Shown here piece after piece: positions 1 to 8,672 of a DNA stretch of 64,000 nt. This stretch comes from UBA9676 sp963741615. Lineage in GTDB: Bacteria > Actinomycetota > Actinomycetes > Streptosporangiales > Streptosporangiaceae. Within the stretch, counting starts at the first letter, position 1, and every line of letters starts with the position of its first letter. The stretch is taken from NCBI GenBank assembly GCA_963741615.1, contig CAVUIU010000030.1:558001-622000 (forward strand). Reading direction: 5' to 3'. A program made the position numbers and the translations under genes. Below the pieces are notes generated by a model. That model made no database searches and was not told the origin of the DNA. It saw nothing but the letters and a program-made list of their open reading frames with translations.

Positions 1-1863
1 GGTGAGGACGTGGTCGCGGGGATCCGCAACACCGTCCCGCTGCAGGAGCTGGAGAAGATCGACGCGGCGTCCTACAAGCAGCTTCTCCAGATCATGGACC
101 AGCTGGAGCACCACTACCGCGACCTGTGCGACATCGAGTTCACCATCGAGCGCGGCAAGCTCTGGATGCTGCAGACCCGGGTGGGCAAGCGCACCGCCGA
201 GGCGGCGTTCCGCATCGCCACCCAGCTGGTCAACCAGGGCCTGATCGACATGGACGAGGCGCTCACCCGGGTCACCGGTGAGCAGCTGGCCCGGCTGATG
301 TTCCCCCATTTCGACTCCGGCCACGGGGCGAAGAAGATCACCACCGGGGTGAGCGCGTCGCCCGGCGCCGCGGTGGGCAAGGCGGTGTTCGATTCCGTCC
401 GGGCGGTCGAGCAGGCATCGGCCGGGCAGGACGTGATCCTGGTCCGGCGCGAGACCAACCCGGACGACCTGCACGGCATGATCGCCGCCCGCGGGATCCT
501 CACCAGCCGGGGCGGCAAGACCAGCCACGCCGCCGTGGTCGCCCGCGGCATGGGCAAGACCGCGGTCTGCGGTGCGGACGAGCTGGAGGTCAACATCGCG
601 GGCCGCAGGTTCAGCGCCCCCGGCGGCGTGGTCGTCAGCGAAGGCGACGTGATCTCCATCGACGGGACCAGCGGCGATGTCTACCTGGGGGAAGCGCCGG
701 TCGCCCCGTCCCCGGTGGTCAGCTACTTCGAGGGCCACCTCGACGCGCACACCAATGAACTGGTCGACGCCGTCAACCGGATCATGAGGCACGCGGACGC
801 CCGCCGGCGGCTCGGTGTCTACGCCAACGCCGACACCGGTGAGGACTGCGCCCGGGCCCGCCGGTTCGGTGCGGGCGGGGTCGGGCTGGTCCGCACCGAG
901 CACATGTTCCTCGGTGACCGCCGTCAGCTGGTGGAGCGGCTGATCCTGGCCGAGGACGAAGCGACCCGGCAGGACGCGCTCGATGCGCTCGAGCCGCTCC
1001 AACGCGGCGACTTCATCGAGATCTTCGAGGCGATGGACGAACTGCCGGTCACCATCCGGCTGATCGACCCGCCGCTGCACGAATTCCTGCCCGACCTCAC
1101 CGAGATGTCGGTGAAGGTGGCCCTGGCCGGGGACGAGGCGCCCGAGAAAGACCGGCGGCTGCTGGCGGCGGTACGCCGCCTGCACGAGCAGAACCCGATG
1201 CTCGGCCTGCGCGGCGTCCGGCTCGGCCTGGTCATCCCGGGCCTGTTCGCCATGCAGGTGCGGGCGATCGCGCACGCGGCCGCCGAGCGGACGAAGGCGG
1301 GCGAACCTCCCCACCCCGAGATCATGATCCCGCTGACCGCCACCGTGCAGGAGATGGAGATCGCCCGCGAGGAGGCCGAGCACGTGCTCGCCTCCGTCCA
1401 GAAGGAGACCGGGGTCAAGATACACGCCCTGATCGGGACCATGATCGAGGTGCCCAGGGCGGCGCTGATCGCCGGCGAGATCGCGCGCAGCGCCGAGTTC
1501 TTCTCGTTCGGCACCAACGACCTCACCCAGATGGGCTGGGGATTCTCCCGCGACGACGTCGAGGGCGCGTTCTTCAGCCGTTACATCGAACTCGGCATCT
1601 TCGGCGTGTCCCCGTTCGAGACCATCGACGCCGACGGCGTCGGGCGGCTGGTCCGCATCGCCACCGACGAGGGCCGGGCAGCCCGGCCCGAGCTGAAGAT
1701 CGGCATCTGCGGTGAGCACGGCGGCGACCCGCAGTCGGTGCACTTCTTCCACCAGGTGGGCCTCAACTACGTGTCCTGCTCGCCGTTCCGGGTTCCGGTA
1801 GCGCGGCTGGAGGCAGGCCGCGCGGTCGTGATGGAGGCCACGGGCGGCAGCGACAGCAGGTGA
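1..1863 (+). CDS. ppdK: Pyruvate, phosphate dikinase, C-terminal part (5' end outside window)
   Basis: Interconverts pyruvate, ATP and Pi with PEP, AMP and PPi through a phosphohistidine, in the cytoplasm. The frame is open from base 1 (GEDVVAGIRNT, a PPDK signature), so about 270 of the usual 880-900 residues are missing. Visible in order: the end of the nucleotide-binding part; the swivelling domain with GGKTSHAAVVARG, whose phosphoryl-carrier His codon is at 526-528; then the PEP/pyruvate TIM barrel with GLVRTEHMF, FGTNDLTQM and the terminal block CGEHGGDPQSVHFF, whose acid-base Cys codon is at 1708-1710. Four bases separate its stop from the dGTPase start, so the two are probably co-transcribed. 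The family assignment is secure; only the N-terminus cannot be judged. Confidence 0.97.
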   Translation, partial: GEDVVAGIRNTVPLQELEKIDAASYKQLLQIMDQLEHHYRDLCDIEFTIERGKLWMLQTRVGKRTAEAAFRIATQLVNQGLIDMDEALTRVTGEQLARLMFPHFDSGHGAKKITTGVSASPGAAVGKAVFDSVRAVEQASAGQDVILVRRETNPDDLHGMIAARGILTSRGGKTSHAAVVARGMGKTAVCGADELEVNIAGRRFSAPGGVVVSEGDVISIDGTSGDVYLGEAPVAPSPVVSYFEGHLDAHTNELVDAVNRIMRHADARRRLGVYANADTGEDCARARRFGAGGVGLVRTEHMFLGDRRQLVERLILAEDEATRQDALDALEPLQRGDFIEIFEAMDELPVTIRLIDPPLHEFLPDLTEMSVKVALAGDEAPEKDRRLLAAVRRLHEQNPMLGLRGVRLGLVIPGLFAMQVRAIAHAAAERTKAGEPPHPEIMIPLTATVQEMEIAREEAEHVLASVQKETGVKIHALIGTMIEVPRAALIAGEIARSAEFFSFGTNDLTQMGWGFSRDDVEGAFFSRYIELGIFGVSPFETIDADGVGRLVRIATDEGRAARPELKIGICGEHGGDPQSVHFFHQVGLNYVSCSPFRVPVARLEAGRAVVMEATGGSDSR

Positions 1864-1867
1864 GAGG

Positions 1868-3253
1868 GTGAGGGAGCACCCGGACTACGACTCCCACGCG
1901 ACGGCCCGCTGGGTGGCCGAGCCGCCGAAGCGGGCGCAGCCGCCAGCGGCCTACCAGCGGGGGCCGTTCGTGCGGGACCGGGCCCGGGTGCTGCACTCCT
2001 CCGCGCTGCGGCGGCTGGCCGCCAAGACGCAGGTCGTCGAGGTGGGGGCGGGCGACTTCCCGCGCACCAGGCTCACCCACTCGCTGGAATGCGCGCAGAT
2101 CGGGCGCGAGCTCGGCGCGGCCCTGGGATGTGATCCCGACCTGGTCAACGCGGCGTGCCTCGCGCACGATCTGGGGCACCCGCCGTTCGGCCACAACGGG
2201 GAGCTCGTCCTCGCGGACCTGGCCGCCGGGTGCGGCGGCTTCGAAGGGAACGCGCAGAGCCTGCGGCTGCTGACCCGGCTGGAGGCCAAGGTTCCCGGGG
2301 CCGGCCTCAACCTGACCCGCGCCACCCTGGACGCGACACTCAAATATCCGTGGCCCGCGGACGCGGCCGGGATACCGCACCAGTCCCCGGGAGCGGCCCC
2401 CCAGAACCCCCCGCCGCTGCGCCCGCCCGGGGGAGCGACCCCTCCGGTCCCTCCGCAGAAGTTTGGGTTCTACGCAGACGACGGCGCGGTGTTCGGCTGG
2501 ATCCGGGACGGGGCGCCACCGGGGCGCACATGCCTGGAGGCGCAGGTCATGGACTGGGCCGACGACGTCGCCTACTCCGTGCACGACCTGGAGGACGGCC
2601 TGCATGCGGGCCACATCACCCTGCCCGGGCTGCACGACCGGTCGCACCAGATGGCGGTGGCGGACATGACCGCCACGCACTACTGCCCGCCGGGCTCGGT
2701 CACCCTGGCCGAGCTGCGTGAGGTATTCGACGCCCTGCTCGGGCTGCCCTGCTGGCCGGAACGCTTCGATGGCGGGCCGGCCAGCCTCGCTGGCCTGAAG
2801 CACCTGACCAGCGAGCTGATCGGGCGTTTCTGCCGCGCGGCGCAGGAAGCGACGCTCGCCTCCCGCGCGGGTGCCGGGCAGGCCGGGCAGGCCGGGCAGC
2901 TCACCCGGTACGATGCCGACCTGGTGGTGCCGCGCCAGCAGCGGCTGGAGTGCGCACTGCTCAAAGGCGTCGCCGCGCACTACGTGATGAGCAGGGAGGG
3001 CGCGGCGCAGACGCAGGCCCGGGAGCGCGAGCTGATCTCCGAACTGGCGGGCGCCGTGCTCGCGGGTGCCCCGGCGACGCTGGATCCGGCGCTGCGCCCC
3101 GGCTATCACGCGGCCGGATCCGACGCACAGCGCCTGCGCGTGGTCGTCAACCAGCTGGCCTCGCTCACCGATACTTCCGCTATCGCCTGGCACCGCCGCC
3201 TGTGCCGGGAGCCGGCTGGAGCGACTAAAGGAGGATCATCCGATGCCCGCTGA
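1868..3253 (+). CDS. dgt: Deoxyguanosinetriphosphate triphosphohydrolase-like HD protein
   Basis: Predicted to hydrolyse dGTP or other dNTPs to deoxynucleoside and triphosphate, controlling the dNTP pool. HD-superfamily metal ligands are visible as H71 (RLTHSLE) and H100-D101 (AHDLGHPPFGHNGE); FYADD follows further on, as usual in Dgt. The protein has 461 residues from a GTG start four bases after ppdK. Between TLKYPW and KFGFYADD it has a Pro/Gly/Ala-rich insertion at about residues 166-197, where family members usually have a short basic linker. The end overlaps the next start by 11 bases. Its place just before dnaG fits the common actinobacterial dgt-dnaG block. Confidence 0.95.
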   Translation: MREHPDYDSHATARWVAEPPKRAQPPAAYQRGPFVRDRARVLHSSALRRLAAKTQVVEVGAGDFPRTRLTHSLECAQIGRELGAALGCDPDLVNAACLAHDLGHPPFGHNGELVLADLAAGCGGFEGNAQSLRLLTRLEAKVPGAGLNLTRATLDATLKYPWPADAAGIPHQSPGAAPQNPPPLRPPGGATPPVPPQKFGFYADDGAVFGWIRDGAPPGRTCLEAQVMDWADDVAYSVHDLEDGLHAGHITLPGLHDRSHQMAVADMTATHYCPPGSVTLAELREVFDALLGLPCWPERFDGGPASLAGLKHLTSELIGRFCRAAQEATLASRAGAGQAGQAGQLTRYDADLVVPRQQRLECALLKGVAAHYVMSREGAAQTQARERELISELAGAVLAGAPATLDPALRPGYHAAGSDAQRLRVVVNQLASLTDTSAIAWHRRLCREPAGATKGGSSDAR

Positions 3254-4475
3254 CCCCACCTACCTGATCGTCGGCGCGAGCCTGGCCGGCGCCAAGGCGG
3301 CCGAAACCCTCCGCTCCGAGGGATTCAGCGGCCGCGTGATCCTGCTCGGTGCCGAAACCGAGCACCCCTATGAACGGCCCCCGCTGTCCAAGGGCTACCT
3401 GCTCGGCAAGGACGACAAGTCCGTCATCTACGTGCACGAGGAGGGCTGGTACACCGACCACGACGTTGACCTGCGGCTCGGTGTGACGGTCAGCTCGGTG
3501 GATCCGGCCGGCCGGACAGTTACCACGGCCGACGGCGGGACTGTCGAGTACGACCGGCTGCTGCTGACAACCGGCGCGTCGCCACGCCAGCTGAAGGTCC
3601 CCGGAGCCGGCCGGGACGGCGTGCTGTACCTGCGGACCGTGGCCGACTCCGAGCGGCTCGCCACCGCCCTCCGGGGCGGGGGGCGGGTGGTCATCGCCGG
3701 CGCGGGCTGGATCGGCCTGGAGGTGGCGGCGGCTGCCCGGGAGGCCGGCTGCGACGTGACAGCGGTCGAGCCCGAACCGGCCGCGCTGTACCGCGCGCTC
3801 GGCCCCGAGCTGGGCGCGGTGTTCACCGACCTGCACCGTGAGCACGGGGTGACGTTCCGGTTCGGGGAGTCGGTCAGCGAGCTGCGCGGCCCGGGTGAGG
3901 ATGGCCACGTCGGCGAGGTGATCACCTCGTCGGGAGCGGCGGTGCCCGCCGACGTCGTGGTCGTCGGGATCGGCGCCGTGCCCAACACGGCCCTGGCCGC
4001 CGACGCTGGGCTGGAGGTCGGCAACGGGATCGTGGTCGACGCGGCGTTGCGCACCTCCGACACGAGCATCTACGCCGCCGGCGACGTGGCCAACTCCTAT
4101 CATCCGCTGCTCGGGCGCAGGGTCCGGGTCGAGCACTGGGCCAACGCCTTGAACGCCGGGCCCGCCGCGGCGAAGTCGATGCTCGGCCAGGACGTGACGT
4201 ACGACCCGGTGCCCTACTTCTTCAGCGACCAGTACGACCTTGGCATGGAGGCGGCAGGCCTGCCCGACCCGGGCACCTACGACCAGGTGCTGTACCGGGG
4301 TGACCGGCCTGGCCGGGAGTTCATCGCCTTCTGGCTGGCCGACGGCGCCGTGGTGGCCGGGATGAACATCAACGTCTGGGACGTCAGCGACGACATCCAG
4401 GCTCTCATCCGGTCCGGCAAACAGGTCGACCCAGCCCGCCTCACCGACCCCGCCATCCCCCTCACCGAGCTGTGA
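3243..4475 (+). CDS. FAD-dependent NAD(P)H oxidoreductase, ferredoxin reductase type
   Basis: Flavoprotein of the BenD/rhodocoxin-reductase type that passes electrons from NAD(P)H to a ferredoxin or similar carrier. It shows an N-terminal FAD Rossmann motif (IVGASLAGAKAAE), the family block HPYERPPLSKGYL, a second NAD-binding Rossmann motif (VVIAGAGWIGLE) near residue 150, and the FAD-closing motif TSIYAAGDVA, followed by the C-terminal interface domain. Length is 410 residues. ATG 3243 was chosen because a strong AAAGGAGG ribosome site at 3227-3234 lies 8 bases upstream; the open frame runs further upstream but only as a shadow of dgt. No ferredoxin or oxygenase gene is adjacent, so the partner is unknown. 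Confidence 0.92.
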   Translation: MPADPTYLIVGASLAGAKAAETLRSEGFSGRVILLGAETEHPYERPPLSKGYLLGKDDKSVIYVHEEGWYTDHDVDLRLGVTVSSVDPAGRTVTTADGGTVEYDRLLLTTGASPRQLKVPGAGRDGVLYLRTVADSERLATALRGGGRVVIAGAGWIGLEVAAAAREAGCDVTAVEPEPAALYRALGPELGAVFTDLHREHGVTFRFGESVSELRGPGEDGHVGEVITSSGAAVPADVVVVGIGAVPNTALAADAGLEVGNGIVVDAALRTSDTSIYAAGDVANSYHPLLGRRVRVEHWANALNAGPAAAKSMLGQDVTYDPVPYFFSDQYDLGMEAAGLPDPGTYDQVLYRGDRPGREFIAFWLADGAVVAGMNINVWDVSDDIQALIRSGKQVDPARLTDPAIPLTEL

Positions 4476-4478
4476 GCA

Positions 4479-4533
4479 CCATGATCACGGACGATTGCCT
4501 GCGCTCTATGCCGGGGATCGTCCGTGATCATGG
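4479..4533. terminator. Bidirectional terminator hairpin between convergent genes
   Basis: Perfect 17-bp inverted repeat (left arm 4479-4495, right arm 4517-4533) with a 21-base loop, between the stop of the flavoprotein gene and the HAD gene on the other strand. It overlaps the last codon of the HAD gene. There is no U-run, which is usual for actinobacterial terminators. The arm sequence GATCATGG recurs in the hairpin at 20049-20099. Confidence 0.8.
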
Positions 4534-5241
4534 GACTGGTGCCGCCGCACCGGCGATGGCGGTGACCACGGCGGCGGTGTTGGCCAGGTCGGGCAGGGCC
4601 ACGTCGGCGCCGGCGGCGGCCAGCTCGGCGGTGTCCGAGCCGCCGGTGGCCACGCCGACCGCGCGCGCCCCGGTGGCGAGGGCGGCGGCCACGTCCAGCG
4701 GGGTGTCGCCGACCAGCACCGTCGCCGTGCCGCCGAAGTCCCTGCCGTACGCCGCGCGGGCACGGCTGCGAGCCAGATGGACCAGCTCCGCCCTGACCTC
4801 GTGATGGTCGCCGTACGCGCCGACCCCCAGGTCGAGGTGGCGGTCGAGCCCGAACGCGGCCAGTTTGGCCTCGGCGATCGGGCGCACGTTCCCGGTCAGC
4901 ACCGACTGCACCACGGCCGGTCCCAGCCCGGCGACCGCGGCCAGCGCGGCCCCCGCCCCGGGCAGCGCGTGGCCCCGCGCCTCGAACGTGGCGCGCAGTC
5001 CCGGCGCCCGCCGGGCCAGCTCGGCGACGAACGCGTCCACATGCTCCAGCGGCTCGCCGACCCCGGACCCGGCCAGCGTCTCCAGGATGATCGCCCGTTC
5101 GGTGCGCCCGGCCATCGGCGCGACCTCCGCCGGGTCACGGCCGAACAGGTCACGGAAGACCGAGCGGTAGACCACCGCGCCGGTGCCGCCCGCGTTCAGC
5201 AGCGTGTAGTCGATGTCCCAGAGCACCAGCAGGTCCCGCAC
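4528..5241 (-). CDS. HAD-superfamily hydrolase (phosphatase)
   Basis: Haloacid-dehalogenase-type phosphatase, probably on a small phosphorylated metabolite such as a phosphoglycolate-like compound. Motif I is LWDIDYTLL (nucleophile and acid Asp near residues 9 and 11), an alpha-helical cap follows, and motif IV is VGDTPLDVAAA near residue 175, followed by a GVATGGS turn. Length of 237 residues is normal for the PGP/Gph group. It starts with GTG without a clear ribosome site; a GATAC -10-like element a few bases upstream would allow a short or leaderless message. It converges on the flavoprotein gene. The substrate cannot be read from sequence. Confidence 0.88.
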   Translation of the reverse strand: MRDLLVLWDIDYTLLNAGGTGAVVYRSVFRDLFGRDPAEVAPMAGRTERAIILETLAGSGVGEPLEHVDAFVAELARRAPGLRATFEARGHALPGAGAALAAVAGLGPAVVQSVLTGNVRPIAEAKLAAFGLDRHLDLGVGAYGDHHEVRAELVHLARSRARAAYGRDFGGTATVLVGDTPLDVAAALATGARAVGVATGGSDTAELAAAGADVALPDLANTAAVVTAIAGAAAPVP

Positions 5242-5343
5242 GCAGTGACGGTATCAACCGGCTGCGCGAGAACCGGGCGGGAATGACGGTGCTGCGGACT
5301 AGACTCGCCGGGACGGGGCTGGCTCAAGCGGCGGAGGGCGCGA

Positions 5344-7260
5344 GTGGCAGGGCGTATCCGCGACGAGGACATCGCCGTCGTCCGCGAGCGCTCCGCCATC
5401 GACGAGGTCGTCGGCGAGTACCTCCAGCTCCGCAACGCGGGTGGTGGCTCGCTCAAGGGGCTGTGCCCGTTCCATGACGAGAAGACGCCGTCCTTCAACG
5501 TCACCCCGGCCCGCGGCCTGTGGTACTGCTTCTCCTGCGCGGACGGCGGGGACGTGATCAAGTTCGTCGAGAAGATCGACAGCCTCTCGTTCCCCGAGGC
5601 GGTCGAGCGGCTCGCGGCCCGGGCCGGCCTCGAGCTCCGGTACGAGCAGGGCGGCCACGTCCCCGGCCAGGAGCAGAGCCAGCGCCGCAGGCTGCTGGAA
5701 GCCCACAAAGCGGCAGCCGACTTTTATGCCGAACGATTGCACGGGGCGGATGCCCGGCCAGCGCGCGAGTTCCTGTCCGAGCGGGGGTTCGAACTGGCCG
5801 ACGCCGGGCGGTTCGGAGTCGGGTACTCGCCCGCCGAGTGGGAGGCGCTGACCCGCCACCTGCGCGGCCGGGGGTTCACCGACGCCGAGCTGATGGCCGG
5901 GGGACTCGCCAGCCAGGGCAGGCGCGGGCCCGTCGACCGGTTCCGTGGCCGGCTGATGTGGCCGGTCAGGGACCTGACCGGGGAAGTGATCGCGTTCGGT
6001 GCGCGCAAGCTCGCCGCTGACGACCAGGGCCCGAAATACCTGAACACGCCCGAGACCCCGCTGTTCCACAAGAGTTCGGTGCTGTATGGCGCGGATCTCG
6101 CCAAGCGGGAGATCGCGCAGCGGCGCCAGGCGGTCGTCGTCGAGGGCTACACCGACGTCATGGCCTGCCACCTGGCCGGGGTGCCGACCGCGGTCGCGAC
6201 AAGCGGCACCTCGTTCGGCGACGGGCACATCAAGGTGCTGCGGCGGCTGCTGATGGACGCCGACTGGCTGAAGGGCGAGGTCATCTTCACGTTCGACGGG
6301 GACAGCGCCGGGCGGCGTGCTTCCCTGCGCGCGTTCGACATGGAGGAACGGTTCGTCACCCAGACCTTCGTGGCGGTGCAGTCCGATGGTCTGGACCCCT
6401 GCGATCTCCGGCTCAAGCACGGCGATGCGGCGGTGCGCGACCTGGTCGCCAGCCGGGTGCCGCTCTATGAGTTCTCGATCCGCAATGCGTTGCGCGATTA
6501 CGACCTCGGCACCGCCGAGGGCCGCCTGGGCGGGCTGGATGAGGCCGCCCGGTTCGTCGCACGTATCAAGGACGACGGTCTGCGCAAGGTCTACGCGTAC
6601 AACCTTGACCGGTGGCTGGGCCTCAACGACCAGGAGCTCGTTCTCGCCCGGATCGGCCGGTACGTACGGGGTGGGCAGCAACGCCCGGCACGAAGAGCAT
6701 CAGCGCAGCCTGGTGAGCCAGCCGCCGGGCAGGCCGGCGCCGGTACTGCCCCGGCCGAGGAACCCCGCTACGACCTGGGCGACCCGGTGATCCAGGTGGA
6801 GCGGGAGGCGCTCAAACTGGCCATCCAGCGGCCGGCGCTGTGCGGGCCCTCGTTCGACGCCATCGACCCGGCCACCTTCACCGCGCCGCGGCACGTCGCG
6901 GTCAGGAACCTGATCGCGGCCTGTGGCGGCACCGGGAAGGCGGGCAACGCCCAGGAATGGGCCGCCCTGCTGCGGGAAACAGCCCCCGAGGACCGGGTCC
7001 GTGCCTTCGTGACCCAGCTCGCGGTCGAGCCGTTGCGGGTGCCGCGGGCCGACGGGGAACCCGACGCCCGGTACGCCGACGCCGTCCTCGCCCGGGTCGA
7101 GGAGCTCGCCGTCAGCCGCAGCATCGCGACCGTCAAGTCGCGGCTGCAGCGGCTCAATCCGGTGGACGGCCAGGCAGCCTACAACCGGACCTTCGGCGAT
7201 CTGGTGGGGCTGGAGCAGCGCCGCAAGGCACTGCTCGAGAAGGCCGCCGGCGCGCTCTGA
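5344..7260 (+). CDS. dnaG: DNA primase
   Basis: Makes RNA primers for replication and works with the DnaB helicase. The N-terminal CHC2 zinc ribbon is complete (C41, H44, C62, C65, within CPFHDEKTPSF and WYCFSCADGGD). The TOPRIM core shows VVVEGYTDVMA and the acidic TFDGDSAGR. The C-terminal helicase-interaction region follows a linker rich in Ala, Gly and Gln. The 638 residues match actinobacterial DnaG. GTG 5344 is preceded by GGAGG seven bases upstream. The sigma factor gene follows after 108 bases, a remnant of the dnaG-rpoD macromolecular synthesis arrangement. Confidence 0.98.
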   Translation: MAGRIRDEDIAVVRERSAIDEVVGEYLQLRNAGGGSLKGLCPFHDEKTPSFNVTPARGLWYCFSCADGGDVIKFVEKIDSLSFPEAVERLAARAGLELRYEQGGHVPGQEQSQRRRLLEAHKAAADFYAERLHGADARPAREFLSERGFELADAGRFGVGYSPAEWEALTRHLRGRGFTDAELMAGGLASQGRRGPVDRFRGRLMWPVRDLTGEVIAFGARKLAADDQGPKYLNTPETPLFHKSSVLYGADLAKREIAQRRQAVVVEGYTDVMACHLAGVPTAVATSGTSFGDGHIKVLRRLLMDADWLKGEVIFTFDGDSAGRRASLRAFDMEERFVTQTFVAVQSDGLDPCDLRLKHGDAAVRDLVASRVPLYEFSIRNALRDYDLGTAEGRLGGLDEAARFVARIKDDGLRKVYAYNLDRWLGLNDQELVLARIGRYVRGGQQRPARRASAQPGEPAAGQAGAGTAPAEEPRYDLGDPVIQVEREALKLAIQRPALCGPSFDAIDPATFTAPRHVAVRNLIAACGGTGKAGNAQEWAALLRETAPEDRVRAFVTQLAVEPLRVPRADGEPDARYADAVLARVEELAVSRSIATVKSRLQRLNPVDGQAAYNRTFGDLVGLEQRRKALLEKAAGAL

Positions 7261-7285
7261 CCGCGGGGACCGGACCCAGATCGCG

Positions 7286-7300
7286 GTTCATGTCATGAAC
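7286..7300. promoter_or_regulatory. 15-bp palindrome in the dnaG-sigma intergenic region
   Basis: GTTCATG-T-CATGAAC is a perfect palindrome, about 70 bases before the sigma-factor start. A dyad of this size suits an operator. No convincing -35/-10 pair is visible around it, so its role is inferred from position only. Confidence 0.35.
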
Positions 7301-7368
7301 GTTACAGTCGCCGGGGTGACAAAATTAAGCCCCCCGTAACCTGGGCTCCCTGACGCACACTTGTCAAC

Positions 7369-8529
7369 GTGACCCTCACGCTTCTCCCCAGCGGACGGCA
7401 GTCCGGGGATCAGATGGCGGACCTGATCGCACGCGCCAGGGAGCAAGGGGCCGTCGCCCTGGCCGATATCGCCGTCGCCCTCGACGCCAGCGACCTCCCT
7501 GCCCACGCCATCGATGGCATAGCGAGGATGCTCTCCGACGAAGGGGTTGACATCCTCGATGCCCCGCCGGAAGAGGCCGATGGCCGGCGCGGAGCCGGGA
7601 CAGCCGACGAAGCCCGGCGCCCGGTCACCAGCGACCTGGTACGGATCTACCTGCGTGAGATCGGCCGCGTGCCGCTGCTCACCGCCGAAGACGAGGTCGA
7701 GCTCGCGAAGTCGATCGAGGCAGGGCTGTTCGCCGAGGAGAAGCTGGCAGGGGGACTGCCCTGCCATGGCGCCGGGCGAGCCGAACTCGCCCTGCTCGGC
7801 GCCGAGGGGCTGCGCGCGAAGCAGCGGCTCATCGAGGCGAACCTGCGGCTGGTGGTGTCCATCGCCAAGCGCTACATCGGCCGCGGGCTGAGTTTCCTCG
7901 ACCTGATCCAGGAGGGGAACCTCGGCCTGATCCGGGCGGTGGAGAAGTTCGACTACACCAAGGGCTACAAGTTCTCCACCTACGCGACCTGGTGGATCCG
8001 GCAGGCCATCACCCGGGCGATCGCGGACCAGGCACGGACCATCCGGATCCCGGTGCACATGGTGGAGACGATCAACAAGATGGCGCGGGTCCAGCGCCAG
8101 CTCCACCAGGACCTCGGCCGGGAGGCGACGCCCGACGAGATCGGTGCCGAGATGGGGATGAACGCCGCCCGGATAGCAGAGATCCAGCGGATCGCCCAGG
8201 AACCGGTATCGCTCCAGGCGCCGATCGGCGAGGAAGACTCCGACCTGGGCGACTTCATCGAGGACACGGACGCGGTGGTGCCGATGGAGGCCGCCGCGTT
8301 CATCATGCTGCAGGACCAGCTGGAACAGATCCTGGACAGCCTCTCCGGGCGTGAACAGAAGATCATCCAGCTGCGGTTCGGCCTCACGGACGGGCACCCG
8401 CGCACACTGGAGGAAGTGGGCAGGGAGTTCGGCGTCACGCGTGAGCGGATCCGGCAGATCGAGTCGAAGACCCTGGCCAAGCTGCGTCATCCTAGCCGTG
8501 CCCAGGTTCTCCGCGGTTATCTCGGCTAG
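7369..8529 (+). CDS. RNA polymerase sigma-70 factor (RpoD/SigA-SigB type)
   Basis: Directs RNA polymerase to -10/-35 promoters. Region 1.2 (SDLVRIYLREIGRVPLL) begins near residue 86; region 2 has the RpoD signature LIQEGNLGLIRAVEKFDY and the melting helix FSTYATWWIRQAI; region 3 follows; region 4 ends with EVGREFGVTRERIRQIESKTLAKLRHP, the -35-reading helix. At 386 residues it lacks the long Lys-rich N-terminal extension of HrdB or SigA, so it is either a short primary sigma factor or a group 2 factor; position next to dnaG favours the former. GTG 7369 gives the longest protein; an ATG at 7414 is an alternative. Confidence 0.93.
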   Translation: MTLTLLPSGRQSGDQMADLIARAREQGAVALADIAVALDASDLPAHAIDGIARMLSDEGVDILDAPPEEADGRRGAGTADEARRPVTSDLVRIYLREIGRVPLLTAEDEVELAKSIEAGLFAEEKLAGGLPCHGAGRAELALLGAEGLRAKQRLIEANLRLVVSIAKRYIGRGLSFLDLIQEGNLGLIRAVEKFDYTKGYKFSTYATWWIRQAITRAIADQARTIRIPVHMVETINKMARVQRQLHQDLGREATPDEIGAEMGMNAARIAEIQRIAQEPVSLQAPIGEEDSDLGDFIEDTDAVVPMEAAAFIMLQDQLEQILDSLSGREQKIIQLRFGLTDGHPRTLEEVGREFGVTRERIRQIESKTLAKLRHPSRAQVLRGYLG

Positions 8530-8538
8530 GCGACCTCA

Positions 8539-8643
8539 AGCCCGGTCGGACGTGCGCCGTGCGCGGCTTGCGCGGCGGCCTTAGAGCCCGGTCGGACGTG
8601 CGCCGTCCGGCAGGCTGAACGCCTTGCCGGACGTGCACGTCCG
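8539..8643. repeat. Direct repeats and palindrome downstream of the sigma gene
   Basis: A 22-bp segment beginning AGCCCGGTCGGACG occurs at 8539-8560 and again, identical, at 8585-8606. It is followed by a perfect 16-bp palindrome, CGGACGTGCACGTCCG, at 8628-8643. Several overlapping GGACG/CGTCC arms allow stem-loops, so the segment probably serves as the shared terminator of the sigma gene and the convergent membrane-protein gene. Confidence 0.5.
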
Positions 8644-8672
8644 CCCGTGCGCCGAGCGCTGCCCGATCCGGG

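Noticed and set aside
1763..3193. 476-codon open frame antisense to the dGTPase gene
   Set aside because: GC-rich codon bias on the real strand keeps the antisense frame open. The translation is Arg/Gly/Pro-rich without a domain, and the plus-strand gene has clear HD motifs.
5299..6681. 460-codon open frame antisense to dnaG
   Set aside because: No domain recognised; dnaG on the other strand has zinc and TOPRIM motifs throughout.
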